From Dietzia timorensis (GTDB lineage Bacteria; Actinomycetota; Actinomycetes; Mycobacteriales; Mycobacteriaceae): a stretch of DNA of 46,912 nt. The position numbers and the translations under genes are program-made. Below, piece after piece: positions 32,228 to 40,880 of this stretch (its first letter is position 1; each line of letters begins with the position of its first letter). Below the pieces are notes generated by a model. That model had not been told where the DNA came from. It did not search any database and saw only the letters and a program-made list of their open reading frames with translations. Location of the stretch: positions 1 through 46,912 of the forward strand of contig NZ_DYXM01000106.1 of the NCBI RefSeq assembly GCF_020742175.1, given 5' to 3'.

Positions 32228-33160
32228 CTCGGCGAGCCTGTTCTCGAGGTTTCTGATCGCGCGTTCCTGTCCGGTGCGCGCGATGAGTTCCTCGAGCGCC
32301 GCAGAGTCGGCCGCTCCGAGCGCGCCGCTTCGTGCGCCGTCACACTCGGGTGTTTGTGGCGGTTCGTCGAGTGCGACGATCCGCTTGGCGGCACGCACAT
32401 AGTCTGCGGATCCGAGCAGGTTCTCGCGCTGGCGTGGGGGCATCTTTATCGAGTCGTCTCCGGCTGCGGCGATGATGTCTTCGACGTCGCCGTATGTCGC
32501 CACGAGTGTCGCTGCGGATTTGGCACCGATCCCGGAGATCCCGGGGAGGCCGTCGGAGGGATCGCCGACAAGCACGGCGTAGTCGGCGTATCGGCGAGGG
32601 TCGGTGCCTTCGGGGAAGCCAACGCGCTCGGCCACTTCGGCCGGACCGTAGAGGACGCGCTTGCGCATTCCCGCACCGATGTAGAGAACTTTTCGGTCTT
32701 CTCGGGCGATCTGCAGCAGGTCCCTGTCGCCGGTGACGACGACCGTGTCTCCAGTGGACGCGCCCGGGAAGGGGAGCGCGGCGAGAACGTCGTCCGCCTC
32801 GCCGTCGGGAATGTGCGCGGTGCACACGCCAAGCGCTTTGAGTAGCTCCCAGATGATGGGCACCTGGTGGTGAAGCGCCTCGGGCGCGTCCTCGCCTCCG
32901 CCTTCTGCGACGCGTGCGGCCTTGTATTCGGGGACGAGTGACACCCGCCAGTTCGGGCGCCAGTTCTCGTCTCGGGCCGCGATGAGCCCCTCGGGCGAAT
33001 ATTCGCGGAGAAACTCCGCGGCCATGTCGCAGAAGCCTCGCACGGCGTTCATGGGTCGGCCGTCGGAATCGGTGATCTTGTCCGGAATGGCGTGGAAGGC
33101 GCGGAAATAGATCCCTGCGGTGTCGAGTGCCAGGAGCGAGGTGCGGTTCGGGGTGCTCAT
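32219..33160 (-). CDS. 5'-3' exonuclease (DNA polymerase I N-terminal domain-like)
   Basis: A 313-residue standalone flap/5' nuclease of the PIN-like FEN family, as in M. tuberculosis Rv2090. Metal-binding acidic motifs: LALDTAG, ARDENWRPNWR, PDGEADDVLAAL, VTGDRDLLQ and LVGDPSDGLPGI followed by the helix-hairpin-helix GIGAKSAATL. It processes 5' ends or flaps in replication and repair. The true DNA polymerase I is elsewhere. ATG 33160 is used (GAAAGG about 9 bases upstream on the minus strand); the frame is open to 33571 but that part is not family-like and overlaps the next gene. Divergent from the M24 peptidase. Confidence 0.88.
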   Translation of the reverse strand: MSTPNRTSLLALDTAGIYFRAFHAIPDKITDSDGRPMNAVRGFCDMAAEFLREYSPEGLIAARDENWRPNWRVSLVPEYKAARVAEGGGEDAPEALHHQVPIIWELLKALGVCTAHIPDGEADDVLAALPFPGASTGDTVVVTGDRDLLQIAREDRKVLYIGAGMRKRVLYGPAEVAERVGFPEGTDPRRYADYAVLVGDPSDGLPGISGIGAKSAATLVATYGDVEDIIAAAGDDSIKMPPRQRENLLGSADYVRAAKRIVALDEPPQTPECDGARSGALGAADSAALEELIARTGQERAIRNLENRLAELR

Positions 33161-33186
33161 CTGAAAAGGCCTTTCGCCGTCAGGGT

Positions 33187-33192
33187 TAGTCT
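33187..33192 (+). promoter_or_regulatory. -10 element TAGTCT, leaderless start of the M24 peptidase
   Basis: TAGTCT ends 6 bases before the ATG at 33199. No ribosome binding site is seen in the 38-base gap to the divergent exonuclease gene. Confidence 0.5.
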
Positions 33193-33198
33193 TGGGAT

Positions 33199-34332
33199 AT
33201 GACTTCTTCAGTTTCGCACGGTAACCAGCGCCCCAGTTCCGAAAGGACGGCGCGCCTCGCCTCCGAGCTCGCCGATTCCGGCGTGGATGTGGCCTTTGCG
33301 TTCCCGGGGTCGGACCTGAAGTATCTTCTCGGCGAAGAACTCCATAGTCACGAACGGCTGACGACATTGGTGGTGCCGGCACGGGGCACACCCACGCTGG
33401 TTCTCCCGGACCTCGAGGCCACGGCCACAGTCCGTGAGCTTGCCGGAGCGGCCGGCGCCGCGGTACGCACGTGGCAGGACGGCGAAGACGCCATCTGGTT
33501 GGCCCTCGGCGCCGGCGGCGCCCTCGACGGAGGTGCGTCGGTTGTTGCGGTGAGTGACGATGCGCCGGCACGCCACGTGGTTCCGCTGCAGGACGCGTTG
33601 GGTGCGCGTGTCCGTCTGCTCACGCCGGTGCTCGATATGCTTCGAGCAATCAAATCCGACGGTGAGATCGCCGAGCTTGCCGCCGCAGGTGAGGCCATCG
33701 ATCGGGTGCATCGCCGAATGTCAGAGTTCCTGCAGGTGGGCCGCACCGAGCGGGAGGTTGCCGAGCTCATCGACGCTGCCATCGCCGAGGAAGGGCACAC
33801 GCACGCCGAATTCATCATCGTCGGGTCGGGGCCCAACGGTGCCGATCCGCATCACGACGTATCCGATCGCCGAATCGAGTCCGGGGACATTGTCGTTGTC
33901 GATATCGGAGGCCCACTTCCCAGCGGATATAACTCGGATTCGACGCGCACGTACTCGATGGGCGAGCCCTCGGAGCAGGTCGCCCGTGAATACGCCGCGC
34001 TCGAAGAGGCGCAGGCGCGGTCGAGGGCCGCCGTCCGCCCCGGCGTGAGCGCCAACGAGATCGATGCCGCGGGTCGTCGCCATCTCGAAGCCGCAGGCCT
34101 GGGTGAGCGCTTCATCCACCGGACCGGGCACGGTATCGGGCTCTCCGTCCACGAGAGCCCTTACATTTCCTCGGACTCGGAGACGGTACTCGCCGAGGGC
34201 ATGGCGTTCTCCATCGAACCGGGCATCTATTTGCGAGGCTCCTGGGGTGCGCGGCTCGAGGACATCGTTGTCGTGACGGCGGACGGAGTCCGCGAACTCA
34301 ATAACGCCCCGCGCGGTCTCACCGTTCTCTGA
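33199..34332 (+). CDS. M24 metallopeptidase (Xaa-Pro dipeptidase/aminopeptidase)
   Basis: A 377-residue pita-bread fold peptidase, corresponding to the gene called pepE in M. tuberculosis. The N-terminal creatinase-like domain is about 1-150. The metal ligands are visible: Asp in VVVDIGG and in SDSTRTYS, His in HRTGHGIGLS, and Glu in SIEPGIY and RLEDIVVV. It releases the N-terminal residue before proline, or splits Xaa-Pro dipeptides. ATG 33199 follows a TAGTCT -10. The stop overlaps the phosphotransferase start in TGATG. Confidence 0.92.
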   Translation: MTSSVSHGNQRPSSERTARLASELADSGVDVAFAFPGSDLKYLLGEELHSHERLTTLVVPARGTPTLVLPDLEATATVRELAGAAGAAVRTWQDGEDAIWLALGAGGALDGGASVVAVSDDAPARHVVPLQDALGARVRLLTPVLDMLRAIKSDGEIAELAAAGEAIDRVHRRMSEFLQVGRTEREVAELIDAAIAEEGHTHAEFIIVGSGPNGADPHHDVSDRRIESGDIVVVDIGGPLPSGYNSDSTRTYSMGEPSEQVAREYAALEEAQARSRAAVRPGVSANEIDAAGRRHLEAAGLGERFIHRTGHGIGLSVHESPYISSDSETVLAEGMAFSIEPGIYLRGSWGARLEDIVVVTADGVRELNNAPRGLTVL

Positions 34333-35405
34333 TGCCTTCGCCCGGTCTCGACGAACGCATACGGCTCGCCGAACGACTTATCGCCAGCACTTGGCCGCAT
34401 TTGCGCTTCGCGGATACCAGTGTTCCGACACCGGGAATGGACCATGCCGTGATCGTGCTCCGCGACGTCATCGATACTGGCGACGGGACGGGCGATGCGG
34501 AAAGACGCCTGGGGGACCTTGACGTGCGTGCGCCGCTGACGTCGGATTATCGCGCCCAGTCCGGCGCCGAAGCCGATGTGCTGGACGAGCTCCGGGCTGT
34601 GCTGCAGCGGCAGGGAAGTGGTGTACGGATTCCTCTTCCGGTCCTTCGCACCGTCGATGGCACGATCGGCGCCCAGACTTTTGTAGAGGGAGCGGCGGTC
34701 ACCGCCGCCGAGTGGGCGGCGATGCCCTCGGGGAAACAAGAGAAATTCGTCGACGAGCTCGCCGAACTCCTCGCCGCGATGCATACGAGGGACGTCGATT
34801 CGCCCCCGTTCAACAAGGTGGAGTCGTGGTGGCTTCCCACAGAGCATCGTGAGCTCACCGAAGCCGTTCGAGGCGAAGGGCTGGGGCACACGAGGCTCAA
34901 TATCTCCTCGCCCAGAGCTCTGCCGGCAAAGGCTGTCAAGGTCGCCGAGGCGGCACCCAAGGTGATTCCGGACGACCTCTCGGATTCGGACAGGGACGTC
35001 ATCGAGGAGATTATCCGCGACGTGAGCGCGGTGCTGAGGACGCCTTTTTCACCGAGGTTGGTACATAGCGACCTTTACGACGCCCACACGCTGTGGGACG
35101 GGGAACATCTCGGTGTTATCGATTTCTCCGATATGAACCGCGGAGATCCGGCCATCGATTTCGCGCATCTCACCGACCTTGATGCCTCGCTCGCCGACGT
35201 GGTTCTCGAGCGCACGAAAGCCACCATCGTCGACGGCGAGCGCCCGAAGTACGACGACGACGTCCTCGATCGAGCGTGGATCTACAAAAGGTGGGACGCG
35301 GTGTTCCTGCTCATCGATCACCTCCGCACGGGGTTCACCCCGGCCGCCGACGCCTGGGAGGCTTTCGCGTCGGTAAGGAACTCGAGACGCCCGGGATCAA
35401 TTTAG
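34332..35405 (+). CDS. APH/choline-kinase-like phosphotransferase
   Basis: A 357-residue protein of the aminoglycoside phosphotransferase superfamily. The catalytic block is intact: LVHSDLYDAHTL (catalytic Asp and Asn-equivalent His) and VIDFSDMNRGDPAIDFAHL (magnesium-binding DFG-like). The natural substrate is unknown; it may act on a sugar, choline-like or other small alcohol, and antibiotic resistance cannot be assumed. ATG 34332 overlaps the M24 peptidase stop, so the two are likely translated together. The end overlaps the convergent FDOR gene by four bases (TTAG). Confidence 0.85.
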   Translation: MPSPGLDERIRLAERLIASTWPHLRFADTSVPTPGMDHAVIVLRDVIDTGDGTGDAERRLGDLDVRAPLTSDYRAQSGAEADVLDELRAVLQRQGSGVRIPLPVLRTVDGTIGAQTFVEGAAVTAAEWAAMPSGKQEKFVDELAELLAAMHTRDVDSPPFNKVESWWLPTEHRELTEAVRGEGLGHTRLNISSPRALPAKAVKVAEAAPKVIPDDLSDSDRDVIEEIIRDVSAVLRTPFSPRLVHSDLYDAHTLWDGEHLGVIDFSDMNRGDPAIDFAHLTDLDASLADVVLERTKATIVDGERPKYDDDVLDRAWIYKRWDAVFLLIDHLRTGFTPAADAWEAFASVRNSRRPGSI

Positions 35406-35821
35406 CCGGGTAGCCGCGGGGAGCGGCCGAGCAGGAAGGCTGTGCCGAGCACCCGGTCGACGCGGATTTCGATGACAACGCGTTCGGGGTTCGGACGGGG
35501 CTTCCGGTAGCGCTCGGCATAGAGCTGCTCGGCCCGGCGCACCTCGCTCGCCGCCGTCAATACGCGAACCGGCCCCTCCAACGACAGCCATCTCCGCCCA
35601 TCTACCTGCGCGACGGCCGCGCGCCCACCGCGGCGCGCATTGGCCGCCTTCTGATTTCCGCCCGAGGTGATGACGCGAACGCACCGATCGTGAGGATCGT
35701 AGGTGAAGCCGATGGCGGCCACGTGCGGAGATCCGTCGCGGCGCAGCGAGGTCAGCGTCCCGAGGTGCCGCTCGGCCAGGAACTCGATCGCCTCGGCGGT
35801 GAGGTCGGAAGGTGTGCTCAT
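35402..35821 (-). CDS. FDOR-B flavin/deazaflavin oxidoreductase (PPOX-type), Rv2074-like
   Basis: A 139-residue split-barrel protein close to M. tuberculosis Rv2074, which is reported as an F420-dependent biliverdin reductase. Visible: FLAERHLGTLTSLRRDGSPHVAAIGF, VITSGGNQKAANARR and the block WLSLEGPVRVL, with PRPNPERVVIEIRVDRVLG at the end. It probably binds F420 or FMN in the cytosol. Whether this organism makes F420 cannot be seen here. Start ATG 35821 with GGGAGG 9 bases upstream. It lies between the phosphotransferase and the cob-linked SDR, as Rv2074 lies next to Rv2073c and cobL in M. tuberculosis. Confidence 0.87.
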   Translation of the reverse strand: MSTPSDLTAEAIEFLAERHLGTLTSLRRDGSPHVAAIGFTYDPHDRCVRVITSGGNQKAANARRGGRAAVAQVDGRRWLSLEGPVRVLTAASEVRRAEQLYAERYRKPRPNPERVVIEIRVDRVLGTAFLLGRSPRLPG

Positions 35822-35873
35822 ACTTTTAAGCCTCCCACGCCCGTAACCCGGACGCACATGCGAAGATGGACAT

Positions 35874-36701
35874 ATGACTTTCCCACCCGAAACTCCCGAC
35901 ACATCAGCCACAGCCGCTTCACAACGCGGCGAGGACGTACGCGTTGTGGCCGTTTTCGGTGGTCGAAGCGAGATCGGCGTCGCCATCGCCGAGCGGCTCG
36001 CACCGGGGGCTACCGTCGTGCTCGCCGCGCGACCTGGTCCGATGGACGAGGCGAAGGCAAAGGTCGAGGCCGCCGGTGCCGCGAAAGTAGTGTGCATGGA
36101 GTTCGACGCGGATTCGTTGGAGTCGCAGCGGCAGATCCTCGAGCGCATCGAGACCGAGGTCGGCACCATCGACACGGCCATCCTCGCCTTCGGGATTCTC
36201 GGAGATCAGGGCCAAGCCGAGACCGACGCGGCGCATACCGCGCAGATTCTGCACACGGACTTCTCGGCGCAGGCCACGCTGCTCATCGAACTGTCGAATC
36301 GGATGAAGTCCCGTGCACCGAAACCGGGCCTCGAGCTGAGTAGGGCGCGCGGCACGATAGTCGCGTTCTCCTCGGTCGCGGGCGTGCGGGTGCGCCGCGC
36401 CAATTTCGCCTACGGCTCTGCAAAAGCCGGGCTCGACGGTTTCGCCCGCGGTCTCGCGCACGCGCTGCACGGCAGCGGGGTGCATCTCATTATCGCGAGG
36501 CCGGGTTTCGTCATCGGCAGGATGACCGAAGGTATGGATCCCGCACCGTTCTCCTCGACACCGGACCAGGTCGCCGATGCCGTCGTCGAACGCATTTACA
36601 CGGGCAAGGGCACTCAGCTGTGGATCCCGTGGCAGCTGCGCGCGATGTTCTCGGTCGCGCCGTTCATTCCGGATGCATTGTGGCGCAGGATGCCGCGATG
36701 A
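35874..36701 (+). CDS. Short-chain dehydrogenase, DprE2-like
   Basis: A 275-residue Rossmann-fold reductase. NAD(P) binding is in the GGRSEIGVAIAERL segment, and the catalytic Tyr-Lys is in YGSAKAGLDGF with Ser in FSSVAGVRVRRANF. Overall pattern and tail LWRRMPR resemble DprE2, the reductase of decaprenyl-phosphoribose epimerisation for cell-wall arabinan. In M. tuberculosis a paralogue of this type (Rv2073c) precedes cobL, as here, so it is probably not DprE2 itself. The coupling with cobL (ATGA overlap) may mean a link to corrinoid chemistry or only shared transcription. No other SDR is in the window. Confidence 0.82.
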   Translation: MTFPPETPDTSATAASQRGEDVRVVAVFGGRSEIGVAIAERLAPGATVVLAARPGPMDEAKAKVEAAGAAKVVCMEFDADSLESQRQILERIETEVGTIDTAILAFGILGDQGQAETDAAHTAQILHTDFSAQATLLIELSNRMKSRAPKPGLELSRARGTIVAFSSVAGVRVRRANFAYGSAKAGLDGFARGLAHALHGSGVHLIIARPGFVIGRMTEGMDPAPFSSTPDQVADAVVERIYTGKGTQLWIPWQLRAMFSVAPFIPDALWRRMPR

Positions 36702-38050
36702 GCGAAGCGGACGCTCGGGGAGAAGACCGTGTCCTCACCATCGTGGGTATCGGCGTCGATGGCCTCGCCGGGCTGAGCCCGCGCGCGTGGGCCGCGCTCG
36801 ACGGCGCGACGACGATACACGGTAGCCCCCGCCAGCTCGCGCTCCTCGATGGCGCGGACTCACTCTCCGCGACTCCGCGCAAGCCCTTGTCGCGTCCTCT
36901 CATGCCCGGCCTCGTGGGCGACGTCCGCGAAGCACTCGACCACGGCGGGGTGTTCCTTGCCAGCGGCGATCCCATGTTTTTCGGGCTCGGCGCGACCATC
37001 GCGCGAATCGTTCCGGACTTCGGCGGCCGCATCGCATCCATTCCCTCGCCGTCGTCGGTATCTCTCGCCGCCGCGCGCCTCGGCTGGCCGCTTGCCGAGA
37101 TCCCCACGGTAAATCTGCTCACCCGGTCGCCCGCGATGCTGCTGCCGCACATGTTCCCCGGGGCACGCTTCTTCGTACTCTGCGCGGATGCCGAAGGCCC
37201 GGCCTCGGTTGCCGAGTACCTCACCTCACAGGGCGCCGGGCATGCACAGGTGCACGTGTTTTCGGAATTGACGCCGGACGGCGGTCAGCACCACGTCACC
37301 ACCGCCTCCGACCTCGCGAGACAGAGAGGCGGTGAGTGGTCCGACCTCGTCATGCTCGCCGTCGAGATGCCCTCGGGTACCTGGTCCGGACCGGCGCACG
37401 GTCTCGCCTCACATGCGCCGGGGCTCGCCGACGACGTCTTCGAGCACGACGGTCAGATCACCAAGCAGATCCCGCGCTCCGTCGTCATGAGCCTGCTTCG
37501 TCCCTATCCCGGCGCGCTGCTGCGGGACGTCGGCGGGGGTTCGGGCAGCATCTCGATCGAGTGGATCCGAGCGGCAGCGGGGGCACGCTCGGAATGTTTC
37601 GAGGCCGATCCCGTCCGCAGGGCCCGCATCGAGAGAAATGCCCGGCGCCTCGGAATCGACGTGGACCACCACGTCCTCCAGCTCAGGGGCGCCGCACCGC
37701 AGATCGCGCCCACCACGCCTTACTTCCCACTCGCCGACGCGCCGGACGCGGTGTTCATCGGCGGCGGACTCACCGCCGAGGGCATGCTCGACTGGGCTTG
37801 GGGGGCTCTCCGCGCAGGTGGCCGCCTCGTCGCGACCGCCGTAACGGCCGAAGCCGAGGCTCTCCTTCACGCCCATCGCGACGTCTACGGAGGGCAGATT
37901 TTGCGCCTGGGTGTCGAACATCTCCGCCCCCTCGGTCGGTATTCGGGCTGGGAACCCACACGTAACCTGGTAATTTACTTCTGCGATAAGCCCGAACAGC
38001 CGAACGCGGGCGAGAGTGCGTTACAGGAGGGAGGCCCGGAGGCGACATGA
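36698..38050 (+). CDS. cobL: Precorrin-6Y C5,15-methyltransferase (decarboxylating) CobL
   Basis: A 450-residue bifunctional enzyme: the N-terminal CbiE-like tetrapyrrole methylase (about 1-215, LTIVGIGVDGLAGLSP and LASGDPMFFGLG) methylates C5 and C15, and the C-terminal CbiT-like domain (about 250-450, LLRDVGGGSGSISIEWIR) decarboxylates the acetate of ring C. It turns precorrin-6Y to precorrin-8X. ATG 36698 overlaps the SDR stop, and its stop overlaps cobM/K as ATGA, so SDR-cobL-cobM/K form a coupled operon. Some actinobacteria have CbiE and CbiT as separate genes. Confidence 0.95.
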   Translation: MSEADARGEDRVLTIVGIGVDGLAGLSPRAWAALDGATTIHGSPRQLALLDGADSLSATPRKPLSRPLMPGLVGDVREALDHGGVFLASGDPMFFGLGATIARIVPDFGGRIASIPSPSSVSLAAARLGWPLAEIPTVNLLTRSPAMLLPHMFPGARFFVLCADAEGPASVAEYLTSQGAGHAQVHVFSELTPDGGQHHVTTASDLARQRGGEWSDLVMLAVEMPSGTWSGPAHGLASHAPGLADDVFEHDGQITKQIPRSVVMSLLRPYPGALLRDVGGGSGSISIEWIRAAAGARSECFEADPVRRARIERNARRLGIDVDHHVLQLRGAAPQIAPTTPYFPLADAPDAVFIGGGLTAEGMLDWAWGALRAGGRLVATAVTAEAEALLHAHRDVYGGQILRLGVEHLRPLGRYSGWEPTRNLVIYFCDKPEQPNAGESALQEGGPEAT

Positions 38051-39948
38051 CCGTCTACTTCATCGGTGCCGGCCCCGGCGCCGCGGATCTGCTCACCGTA
38101 CGCGCGCAGCGACTCGTACGCTCGTGCGGGACATGCCTCTACGCCGGCAGCATCGTCCCGCCCGAGGTGCTCGCGTTGTGTCCGCCGATTTCGCGGATCA
38201 TCAACACCGCCCGGATGCCGCTCGCCGAGATCATCACCGAGCTGCGCGACGCCCATGCGCGCGGCGACGATGTCGCCCGTCTGCACTCCGGCGACCCCAG
38301 CCTGTATTCGGCGATCTCCGAACAGCTCGACGCGCTGGACTCCTATGGGATCCCGTGGGAAATCGTTCCCGGAGTTCCGGCCTACACGGCCGCCGCAGCG
38401 GCGCTGCGCACCGAGCTCACCGTTCCGCACATCTCGCAAACCGTCGTGCTCACCCGGGTCGACGGCCGCTCGACGTCCATGCCCGAAGGGGAGGACCTGG
38501 CCACGGCGTGTGCCTCGGGCGGCACGGCGGTCATCCATCTCGCAGCGCATCAGGCCGAGCGCGTGCGCGACGAGCTGCTGCCCGTGTACGGCGGCGACGC
38601 GCCCGTCGCGGTCGCCGCATATGTATCGCGGCCGGAGGAAGTGCTCCTGCGCACGACGCTTTCCGAGCTTCCGGAGAAGCTCGCCGACGCCGGGATCACG
38701 CGCACCGCCGTCATCATGGTGGGGAAGGTTTTCGCCGACGGCGTGCGCACAGGCAAGAACCCGCTTGTTGACGCCGAAGGTACCGAGCACTCGAACCGGT
38801 CCTTCCTCTACTCCGATTCTCGCCCGAGAGACGCGGCGGGCCGCACCCTCTGCGACAACGGCGAACCCATCGACGCAACGGAAGTAGAGGGAGAGTCTGC
38901 GCGTCTGCGTCCCGTGCCCGACGCCTACGCGGAGGCCGAGAGCGCGGGACGGGAAGATTCCGACGACGACCGCGGGAGCGGGGAGCACGCCGCAGTCGAC
39001 GCGTCGCAATCGGGTGACGAACAACGAGTTTCGGACGACCCGGTCGACGCGGAAGAGTTCGTCCCCGAACCGCTCACGGCAACGCCGCTCGAGAGGACCC
39101 GCGACGAGGTTGACGAATCCGAGCTTGCCGTTCCCGAACCGGTTCTCTCGCCCGAGCACAAGGCGGCCGTCATCGACTCTCATCGCCATGAGGGACCGCC
39201 GAACAAGATCCTCATCCTCGGCGGCACGTCGGAGGGCCGTAAGCTCGCGGATCTCATCACCGAGGCCGGCCTCGACGTGGTCACATCGCTCGCAGGAAGG
39301 GTCAAGCGTCCTCGTCTGCCCCAGGGCGAGGTCCGTATCGGCGGCTTCGGCGGTCCGCAGCGCATGGGCCGCTACCTGATGGAAAGTTCTGTCGATCTCG
39401 TCATCGACGCCACGCACCCCTTCGCGGAGAGGATTTCCGCGTCCGCCCTCGAGGCGTCGACCTCGACGGGGACGCCTCTGCTGCGACTCAATCGGCCGCA
39501 GTGGACGCCCGGGGAGGGAGACAACTGGCTGTCGGTCTCATCCGCGGAGGAGGCTGCACGCCTCGTGCAGGAACGGTTCAAGCGCCCCCTGCTCACGATC
39601 GGTAGGCAGCAGCTCAGCGCCTTTGCCGGGGACGCGCGCAGCTCGTATCTCATTCGCTGCGTCGAACCACCGGACGGAAAGCTACCGCGGCGCTACCTAC
39701 TCATGTTCGACCGCGGCCCTTTCGACTTCGATTCGGAACATTCGCTGCTGCGGCGCCATCGCATCGATGTAGTCGTTACCAAGAACAGCGGCGGAGATGC
39801 CACGGCGGCCAAATTGGAGGCCGCACGGTCACTGCACATACCGGTGATCATGATCGAACGTCCTCCATCGCCGCCCGTGCCGACGGTTCATACCGTCGCC
39901 GAGGCGGCCCAGTGGATCGTCGAGGTGTTCGGCTCCTCCCGCGTCTAG
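38047..39948 (+). CDS. cobM-cobK: CobM-CobK fusion (precorrin-4 C11-methyltransferase / precorrin-6A reductase)
   Basis: A single 633-residue reading frame. Residues 1 to about 250 are CobM: YFIGAGPGAADLLTVRAQRL, LHSGDPSLYSAI and EIVPGVPAYTAAAAAL, a tetrapyrrole methylase for C11 of precorrin-4. Residues 387-633 are CobK: LILGGTSEGRKLADLI, a NADPH-dependent reductase of precorrin-6A with DATHPFAERIS and TIGRQQLSAF. Between them (about 255-385) is a long acidic, low-complexity linker rich in Glu, Asp and Ser, with no second start codon context of note. In M. tuberculosis cobM and cobK are separate neighbours. ATG 38047 overlaps the cobL stop. Confidence 0.9.
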   Translation: MTVYFIGAGPGAADLLTVRAQRLVRSCGTCLYAGSIVPPEVLALCPPISRIINTARMPLAEIITELRDAHARGDDVARLHSGDPSLYSAISEQLDALDSYGIPWEIVPGVPAYTAAAAALRTELTVPHISQTVVLTRVDGRSTSMPEGEDLATACASGGTAVIHLAAHQAERVRDELLPVYGGDAPVAVAAYVSRPEEVLLRTTLSELPEKLADAGITRTAVIMVGKVFADGVRTGKNPLVDAEGTEHSNRSFLYSDSRPRDAAGRTLCDNGEPIDATEVEGESARLRPVPDAYAEAESAGREDSDDDRGSGEHAAVDASQSGDEQRVSDDPVDAEEFVPEPLTATPLERTRDEVDESELAVPEPVLSPEHKAAVIDSHRHEGPPNKILILGGTSEGRKLADLITEAGLDVVTSLAGRVKRPRLPQGEVRIGGFGGPQRMGRYLMESSVDLVIDATHPFAERISASALEASTSTGTPLLRLNRPQWTPGEGDNWLSVSSAEEAARLVQERFKRPLLTIGRQQLSAFAGDARSSYLIRCVEPPDGKLPRRYLLMFDRGPFDFDSEHSLLRRHRIDVVVTKNSGGDATAAKLEAARSLHIPVIMIERPPSPPVPTVHTVAEAAQWIVEVFGSSRV

Positions 39949-39992
39949 GGTTTCGGCTCCCGAATTCTGCAATACGAATCACAGGAGCGAAA

Positions 39993-40880
39993 ATGAGCCG
40001 CATCTTTTCCATCACCCCGGCGCCCGGGCATCGGCTTCTGACCATGGAGCGGGTGATGAAACTGGGACCGGCAGGGTTGCGCCCATACGATATCGACGGC
40101 GACGACGTCGACGCGTTCCTTGCCACGACCCCGGACGAGGTCATCTCGCTGTGGGGAATAGACCCGTACAGTTCGCGCGGCTTCGAGCTCGATTTCTCCG
40201 CCGGGGGTTACAACGTCCGTGTGTGTACCCCGGCCTCGCCCAACGACTGGCGCATCGCACTGGACGTCCTCGCCGCATTATCACGGTATCTCGGCGAGCC
40301 GATAAGGGACGAGGACGGCAGCTCATACTCGCCGGAGACGATCACATCGTTCCCTTTCGCCCGCGATATCGGCGCTTGTCTGACCTCACTGCGCACCGCA
40401 GTGGAACGGGGGAGCACCATCCAACTCGGCGGGGTGCGAAGGTCCGTCTCCTTCACAACCGACATGCTTCGACGTGTACTCGACGCCCAGTCGCCCGAGG
40501 ACGAATTCGGCGAGACGATGCGAGTGATCCAGCAGCTCGATGCCTACGACGCGAACCAGATGGTCGCACGTGCACCGAAGGGCGAGGTCCTCGGCATGTA
40601 CACACTCACCGAGTCCGTAGCCACCATCCTCCCGCTCGAACCGAGGCTCAGCGCGAGCATGCGCCGCCAAATCGGCACGGAAGTCCCTGTCGAATGGACA
40701 CTCACTCTCATCGGAATCGAAGGGCCCGCCGACCGCGCCGAATCCTATGTCCGCGCGGGAGAGGTTCGGTACCGAGAGGCGTTGGCTCGGCTGCCCCAGC
40801 ACAAGATTCGCGTGCTCGACGGCGCCTCGATGCTCGTCGACGGACTCGACCGTGCCGAACTCGCGGCGCTTCGCCGTTAG
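39993..40880 (+). CDS. Uncharacterised protein, DUF4299-like, inside the cob cluster
   Basis: A 295-residue protein with a strong ribosome binding site (AGGAG, 5 bases before ATG 39993). I do not recognise a function. The features SRGFELDFSAGGYNVRVCTP and NDWRIALDVLAALSRYLGEPI, plus the length, resemble the DUF4299 family, from memory and without a search. There is no signal peptide, membrane segment or known catalytic motif. It lies between the cobM/K fusion and the convergent cobIJ, in the interval that holds unrelated genes (sigC, blaC) in M. tuberculosis. Its stop interlocks with cobIJ in TTAG. A role in cobalamin synthesis is not indicated by its sequence. Confidence 0.75.
   Translation: MSRIFSITPAPGHRLLTMERVMKLGPAGLRPYDIDGDDVDAFLATTPDEVISLWGIDPYSSRGFELDFSAGGYNVRVCTPASPNDWRIALDVLAALSRYLGEPIRDEDGSSYSPETITSFPFARDIGACLTSLRTAVERGSTIQLGGVRRSVSFTTDMLRRVLDAQSPEDEFGETMRVIQQLDAYDANQMVARAPKGEVLGMYTLTESVATILPLEPRLSASMRRQIGTEVPVEWTLTLIGIEGPADRAESYVRAGEVRYREALARLPQHKIRVLDGASMLVDGLDRAELAALRR

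Noticed and set aside
34332..35405. Aminoglycoside resistance gene
   Set aside because: Only the general phosphotransferase motifs match; it is coupled to a housekeeping peptidase and the substrate is unknown.
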